Shown here in pieces: positions 1 to 7,536 of a stretch of 35,233 nucleotides of DNA. The translations under genes were made by a program, and so were the position numbers. The stretch spans positions 1-35,233 of the forward strand of contig CAXYVC010000018.1 in NCBI GenBank assembly GCA_964292295.1. Direction: 5' to 3'. The stretch's first letter is position 1, and each line of letters begins with the position of its first letter. Origin of the DNA: CAXYVC01 sp964292295. GTDB taxonomy: Bacteria; Acidobacteriota; Holophagae; Holophagales; Holophagaceae. The notes under the pieces are model-generated. The model saw only the letters and a program-made list of their open reading frames with translations. It was not told the DNA's origin and searched no databases.

Positions 1-168
1 CCGGTCGCCTGGATCCTCTTCGCCGACCTCGATCTGCAGGGTCGCCTGGGGCATCGCCAGCGCGGCCAGCCGGCCCTCGACCTCCGCCGCCAGTTTGGGA
101 GCGGCGGCCCGGCGGGCGGGCCCGACCTTGGCGGCGGCCCGGTCGCGGCGGGGGGTGGCCTGGGTGGG
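1..168 (-). pseudogene. RecN-like C-terminal-region fragment, partial
   Basis: Read on the minus strand and open at the left edge, this frame gives a stretch with an Arg-Arg-Ala-Ala-Ala-Pro-Lys-Leu core, then LAALAMPQATLQIEV, then EEDPGDR. RecN (the DNA-repair SMC-like ATPase) has a similar 'LS..R..AA..L...V...L..L.MP.A.F.V' segment before its C-terminal ATPase half. Upstream (to the right) the frame dissolves into proline/threonine codons made from G/C runs, so no N-terminal RecN sequence is present. It may be a real gene fragment or an assembly chimera at the contig end. The identification is from memory of the family and rests on only about 45 residues. Confidence 0.35.
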
Positions 169-262
169 TGGGGTGTGGGGGGGGGACGTGTCTTTCCCTT
201 TTGTGTGGGGTGGGTAGGAAGAACGCGCCGCCCCCCCCCGGGGCGGGGGGGGGCGGGTCCCG
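140..262. other. G/C homopolymer-rich low-complexity stretch near the contig end
   Basis: The sequence is dominated by runs of G and C (for example 9 G at 177-185 and 9 C at 231-239, then a 9-G run) with little coding character. It separates the RecN-like reading from the mobile-element genes. Similar G runs occur in the last 200 bases of the window, also next to a sequence switch. This pattern is more typical of sequencing or assembly artefact than of a genetic element. Confidence 0.5.
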
Positions 263-266
263 ATGA

Positions 267-776
267 CTACTGCTGCAGCTTGGCGGCTTCGGCGTCCCAA
301 TCGATGCCGTCGCTGAGTTCGCCATGAGCCTTGGCGATCAGTTCCGCCCAGAGGCTGGTGATCCCGTCGCGGATGTCCTGGTGGTCATCCCACCCTTCCG
401 TCCCCTTGGGGGCGCATTCCGACAGCCACGTGACGTCTTCGACCTCGAACTGCTCGAGGCGATCCAGGAAGTCAGCCACGCCCTGCGCGCGGTCCTTGGC
501 GATGTAGCCGTTGTCGTGGACGAGGGTGACCTTGATCCGCCGGTATTCGGAGGTCGATTCCGTCTGGTAGGTCACGGCCCCGAGGATGTGGCCGGCGGCC
601 GTGGCGTACACGTCCACCACGAACGAACGGGTCGAGGGCCTGAAGTCGCCACCGTTGCCGACGACGATGTGGGCGAGCTGGTGCCCCTGGAACTGCACCG
701 GCTTGTCGAGGCTCGGACAGATCCGGATGGATGCCAGGCCCTGCGCGGTGGACGAGGTGGTCTGGGTGGTGTTCAT
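267..776 (-). CDS. Hypothetical protein of the mobile region (169 aa)
   Basis: I do not recognise this protein. It has a Thr/Ser-rich N-terminus, then a mixed alpha/beta-looking body and an acidic C-terminus with several Asp-Trp and Trp-Ala pairs; no signal peptide or membrane segment is visible. The start is supported by a near-perfect Shine-Dalgarno sequence AAGGAGG seven bases before the ATG on the minus strand. It lies downstream of, and in the same direction as, the Rep gene and the 168-aa gene, with gaps of 60-85 bases, so the three may form one transcription unit of an integrated plasmid or phage-like element. Base composition looks lower in GC than the chromosomal genes to the right, which fits transferred DNA. 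Confidence 0.6.
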   Translation of the reverse strand: MNTTQTTSSTAQGLASIRICPSLDKPVQFQGHQLAHIVVGNGGDFRPSTRSFVVDVYATAAGHILGAVTYQTESTSEYRRIKVTLVHDNGYIAKDRAQGVADFLDRLEQFEVEDVTWLSECAPKGTEGWDDHQDIRDGITSLWAELIAKAHGELSDGIDWDAEAAKLQQ

Positions 777-860
777 GTTGCCTCCTTGGGCATGCGCCGT
801 TTCGGCGCTGGTGGTGGATCGCGCGCCCCCTGGCGCCGATGGGTTTGGCCAGCGACTGGC

Positions 861-1367
861 CTAGAGCTGATCGCGGAGCGCAGCGGTCACTTCGGCGACC
901 GCCTGGTGCCACAACGCGTTGATCTTCGGGAGGTCGATATCCAGCAGGTGCTGGATATTTCGCTGCGTGGCCGCATCACGCGCATAGCCGTACGGCGACA
1001 CGTTCAGCGCCTGATCGCCCTGCAGGCAAGCGATCAGTTCGGCCAACGGAAGGCCCTCCCCCTCCAAGTCCCCGGCCGGCAGGCCGCAAAGCGTGTTCCA
1101 GCGGATGGCTTCGGACATCGGGGCCCCAGGGCCCATTTCGTGCGGCCAGTGGCTGCGATAGTGGACGAGTGCGAAGTGTCCGCCCTTGGTGGTGCGATAG
1201 ACGAAGAGCGCGATGAACCGCATCGCGTCCCGGGGCACCCGGTCATCCGCGGCAATGGCCTTGGCCAGGAGGGTGCACGCATCCTGGGGCACCATGGGCA
1301 GGTATGAGACCTGGAAGGGGCCGGCGCAGAAACCCGACGTGTCGCCAGCGTCGAAGAGTTTGGTCAT
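861..1367 (-). CDS. Hypothetical protein of the mobile region (168 aa)
   Basis: I do not recognise this protein. It begins MTKLFDAGDTSGF and contains an aromatic-rich centre with FIALFVYRTTKGGHFALVHY and a Pro/Gly-rich turn, then a helical C-terminus. The open frame extends 17 codons further upstream to an ATG at 1418. I chose the internal ATG at 1367 because AAAGGA sits about seven bases upstream, and the extra N-terminal residues are a basic non-descript stretch. No membrane segment is seen. It lies between the Rep gene and the 169-aa gene in the same orientation, so a role in the element's replication or maintenance is possible but not shown by the sequence. Confidence 0.55.
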   Translation of the reverse strand: MTKLFDAGDTSGFCAGPFQVSYLPMVPQDACTLLAKAIAADDRVPRDAMRFIALFVYRTTKGGHFALVHYRSHWPHEMGPGAPMSEAIRWNTLCGLPAGDLEGEGLPLAELIACLQGDQALNVSPYGYARDAATQRNIQHLLDIDLPKINALWHQAVAEVTAALRDQL

Positions 1368-1438
1368 GGTGTGTCCTTTCAGTGAGGCCCGCTTTCTACG
1401 GGTCATGTGGTGGGGCAATCCCCGGGAATCGCACGCCG

Positions 1439-2599
1439 CTAGGTGCGGGGTGCGCTGAGGGCAATCACGGCGTCGAGCACGGCAAGCAAGTCCTTCCCGC
1501 GGAGTCCGGCCCGCAGGGAATCCACCGCCGCGAGCCAGGCAAGGGCGACGTCGTCGCGCGAGTAGCGCATGTCTTCGTTCACGGCCGCCAGAATCGCTTT
1601 GGCCTTCCGGGGCAGGAGCCGCCAGAGGTCGGGCACGATCATCGCGACGTCATCAGCAGTGGGCACGTAATCCTGGGTGTCGGCCTGCTCCTGCTGCTGG
1701 CCGGCCTGGCGCTTCGTCTGCGGAATACGCCAGACACCGCCGGCGCGGTACCAGCGCATGCCCCGGGTTGCGAGCCACAGGCGGACATAGGCGTGTCCCG
1801 GCATTTCCCAGATCGTCTTTCCCTTCCGGGTCTTCTTGCGCGCGCCCATGGTGGCTTCGGCGGCCCCACTGCGGATCACATCGCGCATTTCGGCGGTACG
1901 GACGACTTCTTCCGTGCCCCCCTTCAGCAGGTACCAGCAGGCTGCCTGCTTGGTGGACTGCAGCACCTGCCACCACGCATCGCGCCATTCGCAATGCAAT
2001 CCCCAACGGTGCGCATTCGCCTGAAACCATCGCTGTGTGCGCGCGCCGAAGGCCGTGATGTGACGTTTGCGGTCAGCCCAGCGGGACGCGGGCATGCCCG
2101 CAATATCAAGCGTCGCCATAAACTGGAGGTGGGGGTGGTGGCCGTTGAAGCCGAACGTGTCTTCGGGGCACGCGATGTAGCCGAGCAGCACCCGCGGCAG
2201 CACCTGCACCAAGTTGCCGTCCTGTTTCTTGCGGCGGCGGCCCGACACCCAGTCCTGCTTCCGCCATTCGTCCCACATCGCCGCCATCGCGTCGAAAAGC
2301 TGGCGGGGGTCGCTGTCTTCAGCGTGGTGACAGGTGATCGCACCCACGATATGGACGGCTTCGGGGTGTGCGGCCTGGACGTGTTCCGCGCGCGCCAACA
2401 GTTCACGGAACCGCTGGATCGAGATGCGGTAGGCGCAAACGGGGCACATGCGCTTGTGGCAGCGGTAGACCCCGGACAGGTGGCCGGACACATCTTCCCC
2501 ATTCCTGGCGATGCGCCGGGCGGTGGCGGGTTCCTGGCGCGCGGCGCCGCAACCGCAAAGGGATTTCAAAATCCTCTGGTGATCGCCCGGAATGGCCAT
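1439..2599 (-). CDS. Rolling-circle replication initiator, Rep_1-like
   Basis: This is probably the replication initiator that nicks one strand at the element's origin and forms a tyrosine-DNA link. From Met at 2599 (386 aa) the visible motifs are a cysteine cluster (C15, C17, then RCHKRMCPVCAYR with C47, C52, C55), which is zinc-finger-like. An HUH-type metal motif HHPHLQF is at residues 154-160, and the putative nicking motif CWYLLKGG has Tyr223 and Lys226. These three in this order fit plasmid Rep_1-family proteins. The frame stays open and protein-like upstream to about 2760 but has no ATG there, so the true N-terminus may be truncated where it collides head-to-head with the integrase remnant. 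Start uncertain; function moderately sure. Confidence 0.7.
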   Translation of the reverse strand: MAIPGDHQRILKSLCGCGAARQEPATARRIARNGEDVSGHLSGVYRCHKRMCPVCAYRISIQRFRELLARAEHVQAAHPEAVHIVGAITCHHAEDSDPRQLFDAMAAMWDEWRKQDWVSGRRRKKQDGNLVQVLPRVLLGYIACPEDTFGFNGHHPHLQFMATLDIAGMPASRWADRKRHITAFGARTQRWFQANAHRWGLHCEWRDAWWQVLQSTKQAACWYLLKGGTEEVVRTAEMRDVIRSGAAEATMGARKKTRKGKTIWEMPGHAYVRLWLATRGMRWYRAGGVWRIPQTKRQAGQQQEQADTQDYVPTADDVAMIVPDLWRLLPRKAKAILAAVNEDMRYSRDDVALAWLAAVDSLRAGLRGKDLLAVLDAVIALSAPRT

Positions 2600-2754
2600 C
2601 ACCTTCTGGATCAGTTCATCCTTCAACAGCCACGTGGATCGGTCGCCCGCCTTGCCCCGAAGGAAATGGCTGGCGTCGCGGTTCTGCTGCTGCCCGTGGT
2701 GGGAAAAGTCTCTGTTTTGTCGAGAGTCCCGTTCTGGCGTCTGGTCAGGCGCCG

Positions 2755-3282
2755 GGCCCCCAGCAGGATGCCAACCTGCGCACACTGGCCCGCCTGATGC
2801 TGTACCTGGGCCTTCCCGAGAGCTGGGGGCGCTCGATCCGATGGAGCGATCTGGACCTGGAGGCCGGCACCTACGCGTGGCCGACCGAGGATGACCAGGC
2901 ACAGGCCGTTCCGGTGCCCGGTGAACTGCTGGAATGGCTGCGTGCCCTTCCGGGCGTCAAGGATTCGGGTCGGGTCATCTCGTCCAGCATGGGGCGCCAC
3001 AAGAAGGCTGATGACGAGTTCCGATACGGAATGGCCACCAGGACGATTGCCAAAGCCTGGAAGTCCCTCAATTTGCCCTATCTGACGCCCCACCGGCTGA
3101 GGGCTTCCTTCGCGACCATTCACGCCACCGAGCTGGGCACCCACATTGCTGTGATCCAGCAGTTGATGCGCCACAAGCACATCACCACCACCCAGAAATA
3201 CATCTCCGTCCACGACACCTTGAGGCAGGAAGCGCAGATGGGGTGGTCTCGGGATGAACGCCGACTTGGCCGGAAGCCCTAA
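2755..3282 (+). pseudogene. Tyrosine recombinase/integrase, C-terminal remnant
   Basis: The last ~175 residues match the catalytic domain of phage-type tyrosine recombinases. IRWSDLDLEAGTYAWP is the usual segment after Arg I. HRLRASFAT supplies the H-x-x-R box, LMRHKHITTT the second His position, and TQKYISV the nucleophilic Tyr. No N-terminal SAM-like or core-binding domain is readable upstream; the frame changes to non-protein-like sequence at about 2750, where the oppositely oriented Rep gene begins. The expected Arg I position (TGLR-x-x-E in the family) reads LGLPESW, so the first catalytic Arg seems absent. It lies just upstream of the tRNA 3' fragment, the normal place for an integrase. 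Likely a decayed or recombined integrase. Confidence 0.75.
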
Positions 3283-3380
3283 AGCGCAATTGAGGATGAT
3301 TTGTAATGGGATTTGTATTGGCCCCCAGCTTCATGATCCCAACCTGTTGTATGCCTGTTATTTGCAATTGCAATTCATGT

Positions 3381-3427
<47 letters not shown>

Positions 3428-3434
3428 ATCAAAA

Positions 3435-3472
3435 GAGCCTGAAACGACAACGTTTCGGGTTCTTTTCCTTTT
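3435..3472 (+). terminator. Strong intrinsic terminator after the tRNA fragment
   Basis: A 12-bp stem (3435-3446 pairing with 3451-3462, with two or three G-T wobbles) closes a 4-base ACAA loop and is followed by TTTTCCTTTT. This is a textbook Rho-independent terminator and probably belonged to the target tRNA gene. Confidence 0.85.
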
Positions 3473-3718
3473 CTGTGCAAAGAGCTGGAAGGACCCTCGG
3501 GTTCCCCTCGTTTTTCCCGTTTTCGGGGTGTGGCGCCACAACAACGCCACAAGTGATTCCATCGGAAACCCGCATGAACACTGGGGTCCCCGGGCAGCGT
3601 GTTGCTTGGTTCCTGTGCCCTCACCGCGCATGCCATGAGGGGCGCACAACGGCTTTTCCTCTTGTCCCGCTCCGGTGCTGCGAAAGCGCTTTCCGGGGGG
3701 TGGGCTTGGGTGTAGGCT
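3473..3718. other. Non-coding gap between att site and ars cluster
   Basis: No convincing gene is seen. Directly before the first arsR, TTTCCG (3690-3695) and TAGGCT (3713-3718), 17 bases apart, could be a weak promoter. The match to the consensus is poor and I do not rely on it. Confidence 0.3.
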
Positions 3719-3742
3719 GTGATCGATTCGGAGATTTTCGAA

Positions 3743-4150
3743 ATGACGAAGGACGCAATCACGCCCCTGGTGGATCTCATGAAGACCTTGGCCCATCCGG
3801 TCCGTTTGCGGGTGCTGGCCCTGCTGCGGGAGGGGGAGCTCTGCGTTTGCCAGGTCACGGAAGTCCTGGGGATCCCCATGTCCACCGCCTCGGAGCACCT
3901 CACGGAGCTGCGCAAGGCGGGGCTTCTCGGGGAACGGAAGGAGGGGCGCTGGGTCTACTACGGGCTTGCGCCGCGCCCCGGCCTGGAAGGGCTCCTTGCG
4001 GCCCTGTGGCCCCACGTGGACGCCCTTGGTCAGGTGGAGCAGGACCGCGAGGCGGCCCGGACCACCCGGAAGGTCCCGGTGGAGCAGACCTGCTCGAAGG
4101 CAAAGCCCTGCGCGTCCCGCCGGGGCAAGGAGGTTTCCCGTGTCGAATGA
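3743..4150 (+). CDS. arsR: ArsR-family arsenite-responsive repressor
   Basis: This is a winged-helix metalloregulator expected to repress the downstream ars genes until trivalent arsenic binds. Taking the ATG at 3743 gives 135 aa. The segment GELCVCQVTEVLG has Cys34 and Cys36 in the ELCVC-type metal site of classical ArsR proteins, followed by a recognition helix (STASEHLTELRKAGLL). The C-terminal tail adds further cysteines (CSKAKPC). The frame can also start at GTG 3719, but GGAG lies about nine bases before the ATG, so I prefer the ATG. The stop overlaps the permease start by 11 bases, indicating translational coupling in one operon. Family call is sure; the inducer is inferred from the cysteine motif and the neighbours. 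Confidence 0.88.
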   Translation: MTKDAITPLVDLMKTLAHPVRLRVLALLREGELCVCQVTEVLGIPMSTASEHLTELRKAGLLGERKEGRWVYYGLAPRPGLEGLLAALWPHVDALGQVEQDREAARTTRKVPVEQTCSKAKPCASRRGKEVSRVE

Positions 4151-5246
4151 ATCTGTTCCTTCCGGAGGGGTGCCCTCCTGCCGCTGCGCCTGCGGGGACG
4201 AGGCGGCCCCCCCGCGCCGGGCGGGCTTTTTCCGGGCGGGCGGGTGGATCCTGGCCGCGCTTCCGCTGTGGGTTCTCGCCTACCTCGCGGCCCGTCCCTT
4301 GGCCGAAGGCATCGCCTTCGGGCTGTTCCGGCTGACGCCGAAGTCGCACCTGGGCGAGGCCGTGGCCTTCTTCTTCTACGACGTGCCGAAGGTCCTGCTG
4401 CTGCTTACGCTGGTGGTCTTCGTGGTGAGCTTCCTCCAGACCTTCGTGAGCCCGGGGAAGGTGCGGGACGCGCTGGCCAAGCGCCACGTGGGACTGGGCA
4501 ACCTGATGGCCTCCCTGCTGGGCATCATCACGCCCTTCTGCTCCTGCTCCGCCATTCCGCTCTTCATTGGTTTCCTGCGGGCGGGGGTTCCCCTGGGGGT
4601 CACCTTCAGCTTCCTGGTGGCGGCGCCCATGATCAACGAAATTGCCCTGGGCATGCTCTTCGCCATGTTCGGGTGGAAGGTCGCGCTCTTCTACGCGGGC
4701 ACAGGCATCGCCATCGCCTTCACCTCGGGGTTGGTACTGGGGCATCTGAAAATGGAGCGGCACCTGGAGGGCTGGGTGCAGGACGCCCTGAAGGCCTCCG
4801 CCCTGGGTGAGGCGGAGGAGTCCCGCCCGACCTTTGCGGATCGCGTGGCGGCTTCCGTGCAGGGGGTGAGGGACATCCTCGGCAAGGTGTGGCCCTTCAT
4901 TCTCGCGGGCATCGGCGTGGGAGCCTTCATCCACGGCTTCATCCCCCAGGCGCTCATGGCGGGGCTGCTCGGCAAGCACGCCTGGTACAGCGTGCCCCTG
5001 GCGGTGGCCATCGGCGTTCCCCTCTATTCCAACGCGGCGGGCGTCATTCCCATCGTGGAGGCCCTGCTGGGCAAGGGGGCAGCCCTCGGCTCCACCCTGG
5101 CCTTCATGATGGCCGTCATCGGGCTCTCGCTGCCCGAGCTCGTCATCCTCCGCCGGGTCCTGCGCCCGAAGCTCATCGCGGCCTTCGTGGGGGTGGTCGC
5201 CCTGGGCATCCTCCTCGTCGGCTACCTCTTCAACATCCTGCTGTGA
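4140..5246 (+). CDS. arsP: ArsP-type permease (organoarsenical efflux)
   Basis: This is a polytopic inner-membrane permease of the DUF318/ArsP_1 family. Characterised ArsP proteins export trivalent organoarsenicals such as methylarsenite. Visible traits are about eight to ten hydrophobic segments, the family motif ITPFCSCSAIPLF near residue 135, conserved VAAPMINEIALG, and a central hydrophilic loop after the first membrane block. The N-terminus carries a CRCACGDE cysteine patch that could receive metal or thiol ligands. The start is a GTG (MSNESVP) with a strong AAGGAGG about six bases upstream, inside the end of arsR. Length (368 aa) is normal. With an ArsM domain encoded in the cluster, export of methylated As(III) is a sensible role. 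Some family members near thioredoxins have unknown substrates. Confidence 0.82.
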   Translation: MSNESVPSGGVPSCRCACGDEAAPPRRAGFFRAGGWILAALPLWVLAYLAARPLAEGIAFGLFRLTPKSHLGEAVAFFFYDVPKVLLLLTLVVFVVSFLQTFVSPGKVRDALAKRHVGLGNLMASLLGIITPFCSCSAIPLFIGFLRAGVPLGVTFSFLVAAPMINEIALGMLFAMFGWKVALFYAGTGIAIAFTSGLVLGHLKMERHLEGWVQDALKASALGEAEESRPTFADRVAASVQGVRDILGKVWPFILAGIGVGAFIHGFIPQALMAGLLGKHAWYSVPLAVAIGVPLYSNAAGVIPIVEALLGKGAALGSTLAFMMAVIGLSLPELVILRRVLRPKLIAAFVGVVALGILLVGYLFNILL

Positions 5247-5256
5247 GGGGGCGGGG

Positions 5257-5991
5257 GTGAAGCATCTCCCGCTGCTCTTCACGCTGGCCTGCCTGGCGCT
5301 GCTCGGCGTCCGCTGGGCCCGGGGGCGCGGCGCCTGGCGCCGGGATCTCGGCCTCGGGCCCCACCCGCGCAAGACCGTGGATGTTGCCTTCGGTGCCTTC
5401 CTGGGGCTCCTGGCCATGCTGGCCGTCTTCGGGGTGGCGTGGGCCTGCGGCTGGCTGCGCCCGGGCCCCTTCGACCCCTCGGGGCCGGGGAACCTGGATG
5501 TCCTTCCCGCCATGGCGGCGGTCGCCTTCTGGGAGGAGCTGCGCTTCCGGGGCATCGAACTCGCGGGCCTCCGAAGCCTGCTGCCCACCTGGGCGGCCCT
5601 GGCCCTGTCCTCCGCGGCCTTCGGGGCGGCCCACGCCCTGAATGCCAACGCCAGCTGGCTTTCCATCGCGGGCAACGCGGCGGACGGCCTCGTCTACGGC
5701 TATGCCTTCCTGGCGAGCGGCGCCATCTGGCTGCCGGCGGGCCTGCATGCCGCCTGGAACATCGTCCAGGGGCCCATCCTCGGCCTTCCGGTCAGCGGCT
5801 ACGCGGAAGGGGGGCTCCTCCACCCCGTGGTCTCGGGGCCGGCCCTCCTCACGGGCGGCGCCTATGGGCCCGAGGCGGGCCTCCTGGGCCTGGCCTCCCG
5901 TTTCCTGATCCTGGCCCTCCTGTGGGCCACCCTCCGCACCCGATGTCCCAACCCCCTCCGCGGAACCGCGGCAAAGGAGCTCCCATGCTGA
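5257..5991 (+). CDS. CPBP-family intramembrane glutamic protease
   Basis: This is a membrane protein of the CPBP (Abi/CaaX-protease-like) family; such enzymes cleave substrates inside the membrane with a glutamate/histidine active site. The three family motifs are present: WEELRFRG with Glu93, Glu94 and Arg98; FGAAHALN with His126; and GLHAAWN with His164 and Asn168. Six or so hydrophobic segments cover 244 aa. The start is GTG at 5257, ten bases after the arsP stop, and the end overlaps the next gene by seven bases, so it is embedded in the ars/redox operon. This is unusual company for CPBP proteases; it may process or protect a partner membrane protein, but that is inference. Confidence 0.8.
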   Translation: MKHLPLLFTLACLALLGVRWARGRGAWRRDLGLGPHPRKTVDVAFGAFLGLLAMLAVFGVAWACGWLRPGPFDPSGPGNLDVLPAMAAVAFWEELRFRGIELAGLRSLLPTWAALALSSAAFGAAHALNANASWLSIAGNAADGLVYGYAFLASGAIWLPAGLHAAWNIVQGPILGLPVSGYAEGGLLHPVVSGPALLTGGAYGPEAGLLGLASRFLILALLWATLRTRCPNPLRGTAAKELPC

Positions 5992-6218
5992 TCGAAGTCT
6001 TTGGCCCTGGCTGTGCCAAGTGCGAAACCCTGCTCAAGCACACGAGACACGCCGTGGAGCAGCTCGGCGGCGAGCACCAGGTCGTGAAGGTCGCCGACTA
6101 CGCGGCGATGGCCCAGCGCGGCATCCTCAGCACGCCCGCCCTGGCCATCGACGGGAAGCTCGTGTTCCAGGGCAAGGTGCCCAGCACGGCCGAACTCCTT
6201 GAGCTCCTGAAGAAGTGA
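5985..6218 (+). CDS. Small thioredoxin-family protein (TM0996/MTH895 type)
   Basis: This is a 77-residue cytosolic thioredoxin/glutaredoxin-fold protein. FGPGCAKCETL gives the redox pair Cys10 and Cys13 after the first beta strand, the cis-Pro region is STPALAIDG, and the C-terminus is a helix ending LLELLKK. This mini-thioredoxin family ('redox-active disulfide protein 2') is commonly found beside ArsP-type permeases. It may deliver electrons to arsenate reductase or shuttle thiol-bound arsenic to the permease; the sequence alone does not tell which. AAAGGAG lies seven bases before the ATG, and the gene overlaps the CPBP gene by seven bases, supporting translational coupling. Confidence 0.85.
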   Translation: MLIEVFGPGCAKCETLLKHTRHAVEQLGGEHQVVKVADYAAMAQRGILSTPALAIDGKLVFQGKVPSTAELLELLKK

Positions 6219-6229
6219 GGGGACGGACC

Positions 6230-6610
6230 ATGACCAGATCCGCGACGTGCGCTTTCCTCCTGCTGGCTGCGGCCAGTCTGAACGCCCAGGTGCCCGCCCT
6301 CGACCCGCCGGGCCTCGCCCAGATTCTGAAGTCCGGGACGTGGACCGTGATCGAGTTTGGTGGCCCCACCTGTGTTCCCTGCAAGCGGATGCAGCCCATC
6401 CTGGCGGAGCTCCAGCAGCACTTCGGAGCCCGGGCCCGCTTCCGCAACTTCTACGTGACCCAGTACGCCAAGGAGTCCCGTCCCTACAAGGTCATGGCCA
6501 TGCCGACCCAGGTGGTGTTCGATCCCAGCGGCAGGGAAGTCGCACGGCACATCGGCTTCTGGGAAAAGGGCGACTTCCTGGCCGCCCTGGCGAAGGCGGG
6601 CCTGAAATGA
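6230..6610 (+). CDS. Exported thioredoxin-like protein
   Basis: This protein begins with a signal peptide (MTRSATC, then a hydrophobic LLLAAAS core ending at LNAQ), so it is predicted to act outside the inner membrane. The thioredoxin fold follows: IEFGGPTCVPCKRM carries Cys48 and Cys51, and AMPTQVVFD supplies the cis-Pro loop. I chose ATG 6230, with GAGGGGAC upstream, over an in-frame GTG at 6215, because it places the signal peptide correctly. Its stop overlaps the start of the CcdA/DsbD-like gene as ATGA. That membrane protein is the expected electron donor for such a periplasmic thioredoxin, so the two form a likely redox pair. Confidence 0.85.
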   Translation: MTRSATCAFLLLAAASLNAQVPALDPPGLAQILKSGTWTVIEFGGPTCVPCKRMQPILAELQQHFGARARFRNFYVTQYAKESRPYKVMAMPTQVVFDPSGREVARHIGFWEKGDFLAALAKAGLK

Positions 6611-7317
6611 CCGAGTGGCTCTCGCGCCTTGCGGAAACCATGGCCCACGCCTCGGCGGCCAAGCAGCTCTGCATCGTGTTCCTGGGGGGGCTGCTGACCT
6701 CCATGAACCCCTGCGTGCTGGTGGCAGCTCCCCTCGTGGTGGGCTTCGCCGGGGGCACCAAGGAAGGCCGTCACCATCCCATGGTCCTGTCGGGCGTCTT
6801 CGTCCTCGGCCTTGCCTCCGCCTTCACCGCGCTGGGGCTCGTGGCGGCCATGACGGGTTCCCTGCTGGGGGACGTCGGCTGGTACTGGAAGGCCCTGCTG
6901 GGGCTCGTCCTGCTGGCGGTGGGCCTCCACCTGCTCGGGGCCTTCAGGCTCCCGACGCCTTCCCATGGCTTCCTGTCCCGCTTCCATGGGGCCGGGCTCC
7001 TTGGGGCCTTCATCCTGGGCGCCCTGACGGGCACCCTGTCGGCCCCCTGCGCCACGCCCGCCCTGGCCGCGGTGCTGACCATCGTGGCCCTCCAGAAGAA
7101 GATCCTCTGGGGCGGCGTGCTGCTCTTCACCTACGCCCTGGGCCACGTGCTTCTGCTCTTCTTCGCGGGGGCCTCCTCGGGATGGGCCAGCAAGTATGCG
7201 GAAAGCCATTTCTCCAGGATCCTGGGGCGATGGCTGCCCAGGGTCATGGGGATCCTGCTGGTGGGGTGCGCCGCCTGGGTGATGGCTCTGGCCTGGCAGT
7301 CGAAGGCCGCCGGGTGA
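6607..7317 (+). CDS. CcdA/DsbD-type transmembrane electron carrier
   Basis: This is a membrane protein of the DsbD beta-domain/CcdA family, which passes electrons from cytosolic thioredoxin across the membrane to exported thioredoxins. It has six or more hydrophobic segments in 236 aa. The two redox cysteines are where the family has them: SMNPCVLVAAP (Cys36) in the first helix and SAPCATPAL (Cys148) in the fourth. It lacks the alpha and gamma domains of full DsbD, which fits the separate thioredoxin encoded just upstream. Start ATG overlaps the preceding stop (ATGA at 6607-6610). The set 5985-7317 thus looks like a complete cytosol-to-periplasm thiol relay in an arsenic operon. Confidence 0.85.
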   Translation: MTEWLSRLAETMAHASAAKQLCIVFLGGLLTSMNPCVLVAAPLVVGFAGGTKEGRHHPMVLSGVFVLGLASAFTALGLVAAMTGSLLGDVGWYWKALLGLVLLAVGLHLLGAFRLPTPSHGFLSRFHGAGLLGAFILGALTGTLSAPCATPALAAVLTIVALQKKILWGGVLLFTYALGHVLLLFFAGASSGWASKYAESHFSRILGRWLPRVMGILLVGCAAWVMALAWQSKAAG

Positions 7318-7320
7318 TGC

Positions 7321-7536
7321 ATGAGGGGCCGGGGGGGCATTTCCCAGATGTGCGTTGGCCGATGGCTGGCTGCGCTCACCTGGCTCCTCCCGCTCCCCCT
7401 TTCCCGCGATGCCTATGCTCAGGCGCCCGGAGTCCCGGTCTACGACGGTTGTGAAGCTGAACCCTCCTTGAGGTGGGTTCCGATTCCCTGGAGGTTTCAA
7501 TGTCCTGTGGATGCTCTTCCGGCCAGAAGCGATTGA
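7321..7536 (+). CDS. Possible small secreted protein (low confidence)
   Basis: This open frame of 71 codons starts at an ATG three bases after the DsbD-like stop. It reads as a possible signal peptide (GRWLAALTWLLPLPLSRDAYA) followed by a short Pro/Trp-rich chain with two cysteines. No family is recognised, its end overlaps the DGC gene in another frame, and the region also holds a dyad that could be regulatory. It may simply be chance in GC-rich DNA. Confidence 0.2.
   Translation: MRGRGGISQMCVGRWLAALTWLLPLPLSRDAYAQAPGVPVYDGCEAEPSLRWVPIPWRFQCPVDALPARSD
7459..7480. promoter_or_regulatory. Imperfect 22-bp palindrome before the DGC-domain gene
   Basis: GAACCCTCCTT/GAGGTGGGTTC is an inverted repeat with 9 of 11 positions paired and no spacer, 19 bases before the ATG at 7500. 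No T-tract follows, so it is not an intrinsic terminator. It is a candidate operator for a dimeric regulator of the 7500-10218 genes; the regulator is unknown. Confidence 0.35.

Noticed and set aside
3900..5675. 591-codon open frame on the minus strand across arsR/arsP/CPBP
   Set aside because: It is antisense to three well-supported genes, with Arg/Gly/Pro/His-rich low-complexity sequence typical of shadow frames in GC-rich DNA.
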